From contig CBFIHS010000014.1 in NCBI GenBank assembly GCA_965662565.1, positions 1 through 42,496 on the forward strand: 42,496 nt of DNA. Direction: 5' to 3'. Position numbers and translations under genes: made by a program. The notes beneath the pieces are model-generated. The model was not told the origin of the DNA, ran no database searches, and was given only the letters and a program-made list of their open reading frames with translations. Source of the stretch: UBA5109 sp965662565 (GTDB lineage: Bacteria; Pseudomonadota; Gammaproteobacteria; Pseudomonadales; Pseudohongiellaceae). Numbering within the stretch: position 1 is the first letter of the stretch; each line of letters starts with the position of its first letter. This document shows, in pieces, positions 34,688 through 42,468 of this stretch.

Positions 34688-36013
34688 ATGAATTCAGTCT
34701 CACTTTTTTCTCTTCTTAAAAAGCCAGCGATGTTTGCTGTGCTTTGCTTATTTTGCTTATCCGCTTCTGCCCAAGAAGCTCAAAACATGCCAGAGCAAAG
34801 TCCTACTGCTGATCTTCCCCTGCCTTTAGATGAAGTACGCATTTTTGCAGAAGTACTGAATCGCATCCGTTCTTCCTATGTAGAACCAATCGATGACAAA
34901 ACTTTATTAGAAAATGCTGTAAAAGGCATGCTTGCAGGCATCGACCCGCACTCCAGCTATCTTGCGAATGATGACTACGATAGCCTGCAGGAAAATACGA
35001 CTGGCGAATTCGGCGGGCTGGGAGTTGAAGTCGGCTTTAATAATGGTTTTGTCACGATAATTACACCGGTTGACGGTTCTCCTGCTAAAGCTGCTGGGGT
35101 AGAAGCTGGCGATATCATTCTTAAAATTAATAACACGCCGACTACCGACATCTCTTTTGAGGAAAGCACTAACATGATGCGTGGTGCTCCTGGCACGGAC
35201 ATTGTGCTCACAGTTTTACGCGAAGGCGTGGATGAGGCCTTCGATATTACTATCACGAGAGAAATTATTACGGCTCGCAGTGTGCGCTCTCGATATTTAG
35301 AACCTGGCTTTGGCTACATTCGCATTGCCCAGTTTGTAACAGGCACTGGGCCTGAAGTAAGCACGGCTCTAGAAAACTTCCACTTAAGTGATACTGACCT
35401 AAAAGGTGTGATACTCGATTTACGAAATAACCCCGGAGGAGTTTTACAAGCCGCCATAGATGTTGTTGATGCATTTATATCTGAAGGTCTTATTGTGTAC
35501 ACGGAAGGTCGTGAAGAAAGTTCTTTTACAAGCTATGACGCTACTCCGAGCAATCCAAGTCGAGGAGTGCCAGTAATTGTTCTAATTAATAATGGTTCAG
35601 CCTCAGCTTCAGAGGTTGTTGCTGGCGCACTACAAGATCACAATCGTGCCGTGATTATGGGCACTCAAAGTTTTGGCAAAGGCTCTGTACAAACCGTGCT
35701 CCCTTTGGCCAATGATCGAGCCATCAAACTCACTACAGCTTTGTATTACACCCCTAAGGGCCGCTCTATTCAGGCATTAGGCATCACTCCCAACATCATT
35801 GTTCGACAAGGGCGACTCACCAGCATTCCTGAGAGCCTGACCAACTATCGAGAACAGGACTTAGAAGGCCATCTTGAAAACACCGATGTATTAGGCGCAA
35901 TTCCAGAAGTGATAGATCTTACTGGTGAAGAAATTATCGTAGGGGATTATCAGCTTAATGAGGCCCTGAATATTTTGAAAGGCCTTGCCTTAATACAAGC
36001 TCAAACTTATTAA
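34688..36013 (+). CDS. ctpA: Carboxy-terminal processing protease (S41 family)
   Basis: Periplasmic serine protease of the tail-specific protease family; in Pseudomonas the corresponding protein cleaves cell-wall cross-link hydrolases. The 441-residue protein has a signal peptide (ending near LSASA), a PDZ domain (about 95-185, GGLGVEVGFNNGFVTIITPV) and the S41 core with Ser306 in SASASE, Lys331 in FGKGSVQ and Gln335, the full catalytic set. It follows envC, the conserved gpmI-envC-ctpA order. It is the last gene before a repeat-containing region. Confidence 0.94.
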   Translation: MNSVSLFSLLKKPAMFAVLCLFCLSASAQEAQNMPEQSPTADLPLPLDEVRIFAEVLNRIRSSYVEPIDDKTLLENAVKGMLAGIDPHSSYLANDDYDSLQENTTGEFGGLGVEVGFNNGFVTIITPVDGSPAKAAGVEAGDIILKINNTPTTDISFEESTNMMRGAPGTDIVLTVLREGVDEAFDITITREIITARSVRSRYLEPGFGYIRIAQFVTGTGPEVSTALENFHLSDTDLKGVILDLRNNPGGVLQAAIDVVDAFISEGLIVYTEGREESSFTSYDATPSNPSRGVPVIVLINNGSASASEVVAGALQDHNRAVIMGTQSFGKGSVQTVLPLANDRAIKLTTALYYTPKGRSIQALGITPNIIVRQGRLTSIPESLTNYREQDLEGHLENTDVLGAIPEVIDLTGEEIIVGDYQLNEALNILKGLALIQAQTY

Positions 36014-36023
36014 TACAGAAAAC

Positions 36024-36230
36024 TCTTTTGCCTCATTAACTCTCCTTAGGAAATTATTCGTAAGCTCCCTTTCGGAAATAACTTTTAACGAAAAATAAAT
36101 AAGCGCAGCATTTCTTAAAACGTCATGAGCGAAGGCTAGTTGAGGCAAAAGTTAATTTACAGTGAGGGAGCTTACTACCAGTAAGTGACCGACCTGAAAA
36201 TAACTTTTAACGAAAAATAGGCGAGCGCAA
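36024..36230. repeat. Interlaced inverted repeats plus a direct repeat between ctpA and hisF
   Basis: CTTTTGCCTCA (about 36025-36035) recurs in reverse complement at about 36141-36151, and GTAAGCTCCCT (36060-36070) recurs in reverse complement at 36165-36175. The arms occur in the order A, B, A', B', so they cannot all nest in one hairpin. A 22-base sequence starting AAATAACTTTTAACG is present twice in direct orientation (36076-36097 and 36198-36219). Each copy is followed after four differing bases by AGCGCA, with 122 bases between copies. The second copy ends just before the hisF stop. No gene is visible in the 222-base gap. Confidence 0.75.
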
Positions 36231-36235
36231 TAGTT

Positions 36236-37006
36236 TTAACGGACTACAATACCTTTGGAAGCCATATACTCCTTAGCCTCAGGAATACTGAACTCCCCAA
36301 AGTGAAAGATACTGGCGGCCAGAACTGCATCAACTTTGCCTTCAATGATTCCGTCTACTAAATGCTGCAAATTTCCTACACCGCCTGAGGCAATAACTGG
36401 AACTGAAACGGCTTCGCTGATTGCTCGATTGAGCTCTAGGTCAAAACCATTCTTGGTGCCATCGCGATCCATGCTGGTTAGTAGGATTTCACCTGCTCCA
36501 TAGTCGACCATTTTCTTTGCCCATGCTATGGCATCTAAGCCTGTTGGTTTTCGGCCACCGTGGGTGAAAATTTCCCATCTTAGGGCTTCGCCTTCTTTAG
36601 AAACCTGCTTGGCATCAATAGCGACGACTATACATTGTGAACCAAACTTTTCTGCAGCTTGTTTTACAAACTCTGGATTTAAAACTGCACTGGTATTTAT
36701 TCCTACTTTATCAGCGCCTGCATTTAGCATGACTCTAATATCTTCAAGAGTCCGAATGCCTCCGCCTACAGTTAAAGGAATAAAAACCTGACTGGCAATT
36801 GCCTCTACTGTATGAACTGTGGTCTCGCGATCATCACTACTCGCAGAGATATCCAGAAAGGTAATTTCATCTGCACCTTGGTCACAATAGCGTTTTGCAA
36901 CTTCAACAGGATCCCCTGCATCACGAATATCTAAAAACTTTACGCCTTTTACAACGCGACCGTTTTCACAATCTAGACAGGGAATAATTCGTTTTGCCAA
37001 ACTCAT
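36236..37006 (-). CDS. hisF: Imidazole glycerol phosphate synthase, cyclase subunit
   Basis: TIM-barrel subunit that uses ammonia delivered by HisH to make imidazole glycerol phosphate and AICAR. The 256-residue protein starts MSLAKRIIPCLDCENGRVVK with the catalytic aspartate of the LD motif, and carries GGGIRTLEDIRVMLNAGADK, the second catalytic aspartate near LTSMDRDGTKNGFDLEL, and VPVIASGGVGNLQHL. Its start overlaps the hisH stop by four bases. HisA, normally between hisH and hisF, is not here. Confidence 0.97.
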   Translation of the reverse strand: MSLAKRIIPCLDCENGRVVKGVKFLDIRDAGDPVEVAKRYCDQGADEITFLDISASSDDRETTVHTVEAIASQVFIPLTVGGGIRTLEDIRVMLNAGADKVGINTSAVLNPEFVKQAAEKFGSQCIVVAIDAKQVSKEGEALRWEIFTHGGRKPTGLDAIAWAKKMVDYGAGEILLTSMDRDGTKNGFDLELNRAISEAVSVPVIASGGVGNLQHLVDGIIEGKVDAVLAASIFHFGEFSIPEAKEYMASKGIVVR

Positions 37007-37656
37007 GGTTGACCGTTCCAGGTTAGAAAGTTTTCAAGTAATTGCAAACCACAGCCCTGACTTTTTTCAGGGTGAAATTGCACGGCAAATACATTTTCAT
37101 CCGCCATGGCGGAACAAAATGAATTTGGGTATGAACTTTCTCCAACAACAGTTGCGCTGTTTGCTTTAGTTGTATCAGGCGTCACGAAATAGCTATGCAC
37201 AAAATAAAAGCGGCTCTTATCTTCAATCTTATGCCACATTGGGTGCTCAACTGTTTGCTTAACTTCATTCCAACCCATATGAGGAACTTTCAATAGATCA
37301 CCATTCTCTGTTTGACCTTCTGGGAAACGTTTAACTCTTCCTGGGAAAAGCCCAATACAATCTACGCCATTATTTTCTTCAGAAAAATCGAGCATAGCTT
37401 GCATACCGACACAAATCCCAAGAACGGGTTTTTCCTGTCTACACTGTTTTAATAAGCTATCAATTTTGAGGCGCTTTATTTCAGCCATACAGTCTCGCAT
37501 AGCCCCAACTCCCGGGAAAACCACTCGATCAGCTTCGAGTATTTGCTTTTCATCGGAAGTAATGGAAACAGAAATATTATCCGCAAGGTACTCAAAGGCC
37601 TTCCCCACGGAGTGAAGATTTCCCATGCCGTAATCAATTACTACAACGCGATTCAT
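37003..37656 (-). CDS. hisH: Imidazole glycerol phosphate synthase, glutaminase subunit
   Basis: Class I glutamine amidotransferase that produces ammonia for HisF. The 217-residue protein has the oxyanion strand VVFPGVGAMRDCMAEI, the nucleophile motif GICVGMQAML (Cys), and the His-Glu pair in VQFHPEKSQG. It begins six bases after hisB and ends in an ATGA overlap with hisF, so the three genes form a tight operon in the order hisB, hisH, hisF. Confidence 0.97.
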   Translation of the reverse strand: MNRVVVIDYGMGNLHSVGKAFEYLADNISVSITSDEKQILEADRVVFPGVGAMRDCMAEIKRLKIDSLLKQCRQEKPVLGICVGMQAMLDFSEENNGVDCIGLFPGRVKRFPEGQTENGDLLKVPHMGWNEVKQTVEHPMWHKIEDKSRFYFVHSYFVTPDTTKANSATVVGESSYPNSFCSAMADENVFAVQFHPEKSQGCGLQLLENFLTWNGQP

Positions 37657-37662
37657 TGGGTT

Positions 37663-38256
37663 TTATAAAGACCCTTTTGTTGAAGGAACCGTTCCTTGCA
37701 TACGTGGATCAGCTTCCATAGCCATGCGTACAGCTCGACCAAAAGCCTTGAAGACTGTTTCTATTTGGTGATGGGCATTGTGACCTTTGAGGTTATCAAT
37801 GTGTAAAGTGACATTGGCGTGATTCACAAAACCTTGGAAAAACTCGAAAAACAGATCGACATCAAAATCACCGACAGTGCCACGAGTAAACGGAATGTTG
37901 TATTCCAAGCCAGGTCTGCCAGAAAAATCGATCACTACCCGAGACAAAGCCTCATCTAATGGCACATAAGCGTGACCATAACGACGAATGCCTGTCTTAT
38001 CCAGAGCTTTATTGAAAGCTTGCCCAAGGGTTATGCCAAGGTCTTCGACCGTGTGATGCGCATCTATTTCAAGATCGCCATTGGCTTGTATTTCCATATC
38101 AATCAAACCATGTCGAGCAACCTGTTCAAGCATATGCTCTAAAAAAGGCAAGCCGGACTGAATTTTAAAGATACCGGTACCATCCAGATTCACAGAAACA
38201 GTAATCTGGGTTTCATTCGTATTACGTTCAACCGTTGCCGTTCTTGGCGCAGCCAT
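37663..38256 (-). CDS. hisB: Imidazoleglycerol-phosphate dehydratase, monofunctional
   Basis: Sixth step of histidine synthesis: removes water from imidazole glycerol phosphate using two manganese ions. The 197-residue protein has the metal-binding motifs DAHHTVEDLGITLG and GHNAHHQIETVFKAFGRA, and no fused phosphatase domain, unlike the enterobacterial HisB. GAAGAGG lies 5 bases before the ATG. First gene of the hisBHF operon, with a good promoter about 45 bases upstream, divergent from mutY. Confidence 0.97.
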   Translation of the reverse strand: MAAPRTATVERNTNETQITVSVNLDGTGIFKIQSGLPFLEHMLEQVARHGLIDMEIQANGDLEIDAHHTVEDLGITLGQAFNKALDKTGIRRYGHAYVPLDEALSRVVIDFSGRPGLEYNIPFTRGTVGDFDVDLFFEFFQGFVNHANVTLHIDNLKGHNAHHQIETVFKAFGRAVRMAMEADPRMQGTVPSTKGSL

Positions 38257-38299
38257 AGCAGCCTCTTCGTTTTTGATAAGACAGTTTTAGAAAAAACTA

Positions 38300-38329
38300 A
38301 TTATACTGCCAATACGCTTTTAATGTGAA
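38300..38329 (-). promoter_or_regulatory. Promoter of hisBHF
   Basis: On the minus strand TTCACA (38329-38324), an 18-base spacer and a perfect TATAAT (38305-38300) make a strong sigma-70 promoter. The start would be near 38293, leaving a short leader of about 37 bases before hisB, too short for a his leader-peptide attenuator. Confidence 0.6.
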
Positions 38330-38361
38330 AAAAAGGCACACAATCATTACACTAGGCTCCA

Positions 38362-39429
38362 ATGTCAAAAAATAGCTCACCTAATCATCATAACTTCAGC
38401 CAATCTGTACTCGCTTGGTTTGAGCAATCTGGACGGAAAAATTTACCCTGGCAGCAAAATCGGACGCCTTATCGTGTTTGGATTTCCGAAATCATGTTGC
38501 AGCAAACACAAGTAACAACTGTGATCCCGTACTTTGAAAAGTTTATGGATAGCTTTCCAGATGTGCAGAGCCTTGCCAGCGCAGAGGAAGACCTGGTTCT
38601 TCATCATTGGACTGGCTTGGGTTACTACGCCAGAGCACGAAACCTTCATAAAACCGCGAAAATTGTTTCGAATGTGTTTAGCAATATTTTCCCAAGCTCA
38701 GTTGATGAACTGGAACTCTTACCAGGTATTGGCAGATCCACGGCAGGAGCCATTATTTCCTTAGCCAGCAATGACCGCGCTGTGATTCTCGATGGCAATG
38801 TCAAACGTGTACTTTGCCGATATCACTGCGTAGAGGGTTGGCCTGATCAAACCCAAACCAGAAAACAACTTTGGCAAATTGCAGAGCAATATACCCCTAA
38901 AAATAATTGTCGGTCCTATTCTCAGGCGATGATGGATTTAGGTGCAACAATCTGCACTCGCAGTAAGCCATTGTGTTCTGAATGCCCTTTGAAGAATAAT
39001 TGCGAAGCCCATCTCAGCCAATGCACAGAGGAATTCCCGCACAAAAAACCCAAAACAGTTAAGCCTGTAAAACACACGCAAATGTTACTTTTACAGTCTA
39101 CAAAGGGGGATAAAGTTTTGCTCGAAAAAAGACCCTCTCAAGGAATCTGGGGAGGACTATGGAGCTTTCCTGAAATTGAAAGTGGTGAAAGTATTAATGA
39201 TTTTTTAAATAAAAATGGATTTTCGGCGAGAAAAGACAAAACCGATTGGGATGAAGTAAAACATACTTTCAGCCATTTTCATTTATGGATAAAGCCTCAA
39301 GTGCTTAAGTTTAGTAAAGAACCGAGTGCCATTATGGAGAGCTCTAAATGGCACTGGTACGATTTGAAACAACCCTCAGAGTTAGGCCTAGCGGCTCCCG
39401 TTAAAGCCTTACTGAAAAAACTCTCTTAG
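38362..39429 (+). CDS. mutY: Adenine DNA glycosylase MutY
   Basis: Base-excision repair enzyme removing adenine mispaired with 8-oxoguanine. The 355-residue protein has catalytic Glu43 in ISEIMLQQTQV, the helix-hairpin-helix LPGIGRSTAGAI, Asp144 in ILDGNVKRVL, the 4Fe-4S ligands Cys198, Cys205, Cys208 and Cys214, and a NUDIX-like C-terminal 8-oxoG recognition domain (GIWGGLWSFPEIE). Normally followed directly by yggX; here an esterase gene on the other strand separates them. Confidence 0.96.
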   Translation: MSKNSSPNHHNFSQSVLAWFEQSGRKNLPWQQNRTPYRVWISEIMLQQTQVTTVIPYFEKFMDSFPDVQSLASAEEDLVLHHWTGLGYYARARNLHKTAKIVSNVFSNIFPSSVDELELLPGIGRSTAGAIISLASNDRAVILDGNVKRVLCRYHCVEGWPDQTQTRKQLWQIAEQYTPKNNCRSYSQAMMDLGATICTRSKPLCSECPLKNNCEAHLSQCTEEFPHKKPKTVKPVKHTQMLLLQSTKGDKVLLEKRPSQGIWGGLWSFPEIESGESINDFLNKNGFSARKDKTDWDEVKHTFSHFHLWIKPQVLKFSKEPSAIMESSKWHWYDLKQPSELGLAAPVKALLKKLS

Positions 39430-39466
39430 ACAAACTAAAAAAGAAATAGCTGTTTTTTTCCTATCT

Positions 39467-40408
39467 TTAATCGGCATCAAGCTTGGATTTCAACCAAGCT
39501 CCAGTTTCTTCCATGGCTTTGACAGCCTGAGAATACAAGGCTGTTTCACCGTAGAAGTTATGAATCATTCCATCATAGCGGCTGCTTTGGGTATCCACAC
39601 CGGCTTTAGACAAGGCCTCGGCATAAAGCTCCCCTTCATCTCTTAGAGGATCGAATTCACAGGTAAGAACAAACGCTGGCGGTAGGCCTGCCAAGTCAGA
39701 ACGCCTTAAAGGTGAAACTAAAGGATCATTAGCTTCAGATTTGCTCGAGAGATAGTGATCGAAAAACCAAATCATAAGACTGCGAGTTAAAAAATACCCT
39801 ACTGCATTCTCTTCATAAGAAGCATGGCCCGGGTCGTAGTAATCCGTGATGGGATACACCAATAATTGCGCTTTTAACTCTGGCCCACCTTCATCTCTTA
39901 TTCTTAAAGCCGTTACCGTTGCTAAATTCCCTCCAGCACTGTCTCCAGCAACCGCTATTCTAGATGGGTCGCCACCAAATTCTGCGGCGTGCTCAGCAAC
40001 CCAGCGAGTAGCGGCCAAACAATCATCCGGCGCAGCGGGAAATTTATGCTCAGGTGCTAAACGATAATCAACAGACACGACAATACTTCCACTGGCCTGA
40101 CTCAGTTCTCGAACCTTCCCATCATGCGTATCCAAGTTACATAAAACAAAACCACCGCCATGAAAAAACACAACTACTGGCAACAGGTCTTTATCACTTT
40201 TTGGTGTATAGATACGTATTGGTAAATCCCCTGCTGGGCCTGGGATAACTCGGTCTTCTATCTTTTCCATTGCCACGGGATTTGGTGCAGGTGGTGTTCC
40301 AGCAATCACTCCGGCTCTAGCAATTTGTGCCGATAAGCTCTCTAGAGCAGGCATTCCCATGGCCTCCATTCCGGCAAGTACATCTTTAACGACTGAATCA
40401 AGTGGCAT
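39467..40408 (-). CDS. HSL-family alpha/beta hydrolase (lipase/esterase)
   Basis: Serine esterase of the hormone-sensitive-lipase (GDSAG, family IV) group, 313 residues, no signal peptide. The oxyanion motif is HGGG (83-86), the nucleophile Ser157 lies in GDSAGG, and Asp253 (EFDPLRDEG) and His283 (GMIHNF) complete the triad. VDYRLAPEHKFPAAPDD is the typical family stretch. Such enzymes usually act on short acyl esters; the natural substrate cannot be told. It lies between mutY and yggX, which are adjacent in E. coli and Pseudomonas, so it appears to be an insertion into a conserved pair. The gap up to yggX (40409-40624) holds the palindrome ACCAGCACTGGT near 40555-40566 and no gene. Confidence 0.9.
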   Translation of the reverse strand: MPLDSVVKDVLAGMEAMGMPALESLSAQIARAGVIAGTPPAPNPVAMEKIEDRVIPGPAGDLPIRIYTPKSDKDLLPVVVFFHGGGFVLCNLDTHDGKVRELSQASGSIVVSVDYRLAPEHKFPAAPDDCLAATRWVAEHAAEFGGDPSRIAVAGDSAGGNLATVTALRIRDEGGPELKAQLLVYPITDYYDPGHASYEENAVGYFLTRSLMIWFFDHYLSSKSEANDPLVSPLRRSDLAGLPPAFVLTCEFDPLRDEGELYAEALSKAGVDTQSSRYDGMIHNFYGETALYSQAVKAMEETGAWLKSKLDAD

Positions 40409-40624
40409 AGTGTTCTACTCCATCTTTTTGTTATGTTGAATTCTTATCTTGATTGGATGTAAATATTGATCCCCTACTGTACTGGTTTACAACGCAGAAG
40501 AAAATACCGACCTTCACTTCTGCAAAGAAGCAATCTTAAGCATGGAGAACACATACCAGCACTGGTATTATCCACCCATGCCACAAAAAGACTTTATGAC
40601 CTATAAGAAATCGGTAAATAACTT

Positions 40625-40894
40625 ATGAGTAGAATGATTTTCTGTCGAAAATATCAACAAGAAATGGAAGGCTTATTGACTCCGCCCTACCCTGGCGCCA
40701 AAGGTCAGGAAATTTTCGAGAATATTTCCAAGCAAGCCTGGCAAGAATGGCAACAGCTGCAAACTCGTCTAATAAATGAAAAAGCACTTAGCATGATAAA
40801 TCCAGATGATCGGAAATATTTAACAGCGGAAATGGATAAGTTCTTTGCCAATGAAAAGCATGACGAAGCCGACGGCTATGTCCCTGAGAAATAA
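40625..40894 (+). CDS. yggX: YggX-type Fe(II) trafficking protein
   Basis: Small cytoplasmic protein of 89 residues thought to protect Fe-S clusters from oxidants. It has the family start MSRMIFCRKYQQEMEGL with the conserved Cys7, then YPGAKGQEIFENISKQAWQE, LINEKALSMINPDDRKYL and the C-terminal DGYVPEK. Its usual partner mutY, itself an Fe-S enzyme, lies upstream beyond the esterase gene. Function is inferred from the family. Confidence 0.95.
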   Translation: MSRMIFCRKYQQEMEGLLTPPYPGAKGQEIFENISKQAWQEWQQLQTRLINEKALSMINPDDRKYLTAEMDKFFANEKHDEADGYVPEK

Positions 40895-40917
40895 ATGAAT
40901 TTCTATTGAATCCAATC

Positions 40918-40954
40918 TTGACTAACACACCCCTCAGCAGGTTTAATACGCGCC
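40918..40954 (+). promoter_or_regulatory. Promoter of tRNA-Phe
   Basis: TTGACT (40918-40923), an 18-base spacer and TTTAAT (40942-40947) precede the tRNA, followed by the GC-rich discriminator ACGCGCC (40948-40954), characteristic of stringently controlled stable-RNA promoters. Confidence 0.55.
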
Positions 40955-40979
40955 TTATATTGAAAGTCCATCAGTTTAA

Positions 40980-41055
40980 GCCCAGATAGCTCAGTCGGTA
41001 GAGCAGAGGATTGAAAATCCTCGTGTCGGTGGTTCGATTCCGCCTCTGGGCACCA
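40980..41055 (+). tRNA. tRNA-Phe (anticodon GAA)
   Basis: Complete cloverleaf of 76 bases including an encoded CCA. The acceptor arms are GCCCAGA and TCTGGGC, the D arm is GCTCAGTCGGTAGAGC, the anticodon stem GAGGATT/AATCCTC encloses GAA at 41013-41015, and the T arm is GGTGGTTCGATTCCGCC. All stems pair. An integrase gene begins 178 bases downstream, so the 3' end is the likely attachment site. Confidence 0.97.
41035..41055 (+). other. Presumed attachment site (att) at the tRNA-Phe 3' end
   Basis: P4-type integrases usually recombine within the 3' end of a tRNA gene, leaving that segment as a direct repeat at both ends of the element. The T arm and acceptor end here are the expected core. 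The second copy must lie beyond the right edge of the window, so this is inference from position. Confidence 0.4.
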
Positions 41056-41139
41056 TTCTGAAATCCACATTCATCCTAGATCATCTTAATTAGCGCGTAT
41101 TTTAAGCCATATTTCGTTATACTTAGTCCCAATCAATCC

Positions 41140-41232
41140 TATAATATGTATCTGCATCTAGAGCATATTGGAGGCACTATTGGGGGCACTTTGTAACCTT
41201 TTCAATTTTTTGCCCCCCAAAATGGAGGCTTT
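41140..41232 (+). repeat. Tandem and inverted GGGGGCA repeats before the integrase
   Basis: A -10-like TATAAT is at 41140-41145. ATTGGAGGCACT (41167-41178) and ATTGGGGGCACT (41179-41190) are tandem 12-base repeats with one difference. TTGCCCCCCAAAAT (about 41210-41223) is an inverted relative and ATGGAGGC (41222-41229) a further partial copy just before the integrase ATG. They could be integrase arm-binding sites or an autoregulatory hairpin. Confidence 0.6.
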
Positions 41233-42468
41233 ATGGCGCTAACAGACACAAAAATAAAACAAGCCAAACCCCAAGAGAAAATTTATCGTATTTCTGATGA
41301 AAAAGGTCTTTACCTTGAAGTTCATCCTAACGGCTCTCGTTACTGGCGGCATAAATACCGTTTCAATGGAAAAGAGAAGCGATTAGCTTATGGTGTTTAC
41401 CCAGAAGTTACATTAAAAGAAGCTCGGCAAAAACGTGACGACAATCGTAGATTATTATCAAAAGACATAGACCCTTCTGCAGCTAAAAAAGCTCATAAAT
41501 TAGCATTAGGAGTGGCAAGTAATAACAGTTTTGAATCCATTGCTAGAGAGTGGTACAGCAATCAATTACCCACTTGGGCAGAATCAACCGCTAAAAAGAG
41601 GTTAGCTCTATTAGAGAATGATTTCTTCCCATGGCTTGGCTCTAGGCCGATCACAGAAATAAATGCTTTAGACCTACTTACCACACTGCAGCGCATTGAA
41701 AAACGAGGAGCGAATGAAACTGCCCACCATGGAAGACAAACAGCAGGACAAATTTTTCGTTATGCTCGTCTAACTCAACGTTGTAGTCACGACCCAGCTC
41801 AAGACTTAAAAGGCGCTCTAATTGCCAGAAATACCATACATCGACCTGCCATAGTAAATCCTACTGAACTAGGTAAATTACTTGCTTCAATTGATGCCTA
41901 CAAAGGCACTCATATTGTCAGAACATTATTAGCACTTTGCCCCATGCTATTTCAGCGACCAGGCGAAATGATTGCCATGCAGTGGAATGAGCTAGATTTA
42001 GAGGTGGGGGAATGGAACATACCTGCCGAAAAAATGAAAATGGGGATTGCCCATCTAGTACCCCTCTCCACACAAGCCATATACAAACTGAAAGACTTAG
42101 AACCTCTAACAGGAAATGGACGATATGTTTTTCCAAACCAAAGCAAAAGGCGAACACATCATGCTAGTAATGGTACGATTAATAAAGCATTACAAAATAT
42201 GGGAATAGACACTAAAACCACGCATTGCGCTCATGGATTCCGTGCCACAGCTCGCACTATGTTAGATGAACAATTAGGATATAGAATTGAATGGGTTGAG
42301 CACCAATTAGCGCACCAGGTAAGAGATGCTCTTGGGCGCGCTTACAATAGAACCACTCATCTTCCCCAACGAAAAGAGATGATGCAAAAATGGGCAGATT
42401 ACCTTGATGAGCTTCGCTTACAATCCTCAAGCTCAAATGTAATAACAGCTACGTTTAATAAAGCCTAG
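41233..42468 (+). CDS. P4-type tyrosine recombinase (integrase) with DUF4102 domain
   Basis: Site-specific integrase of an integrative element. The 411-residue protein has the N-terminal DUF4102 arm-binding domain (1-85, MALTDTKIKQAKPQEKIYRI, then WRHKYRFNGKEKRLAYGVYP), a SAM-like core-binding domain (about 95-190), and the catalytic domain with Arg242 (QRPGEM), His334 and Arg337 (HGFRATA), His361 (QLAHQ) and nucleophile Tyr371 (RAYNRTTH). All catalytic residues are present. It is oriented away from tRNA-Phe, the usual layout of tRNA-associated genomic islands. Only 28 bases follow before the window ends, so the cargo is unseen. Confidence 0.96.
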   Translation: MALTDTKIKQAKPQEKIYRISDEKGLYLEVHPNGSRYWRHKYRFNGKEKRLAYGVYPEVTLKEARQKRDDNRRLLSKDIDPSAAKKAHKLALGVASNNSFESIAREWYSNQLPTWAESTAKKRLALLENDFFPWLGSRPITEINALDLLTTLQRIEKRGANETAHHGRQTAGQIFRYARLTQRCSHDPAQDLKGALIARNTIHRPAIVNPTELGKLLASIDAYKGTHIVRTLLALCPMLFQRPGEMIAMQWNELDLEVGEWNIPAEKMKMGIAHLVPLSTQAIYKLKDLEPLTGNGRYVFPNQSKRRTHHASNGTINKALQNMGIDTKTTHCAHGFRATARTMLDEQLGYRIEWVEHQLAHQVRDALGRAYNRTTHLPQRKEMMQKWADYLDELRLQSSSSNVITATFNKA

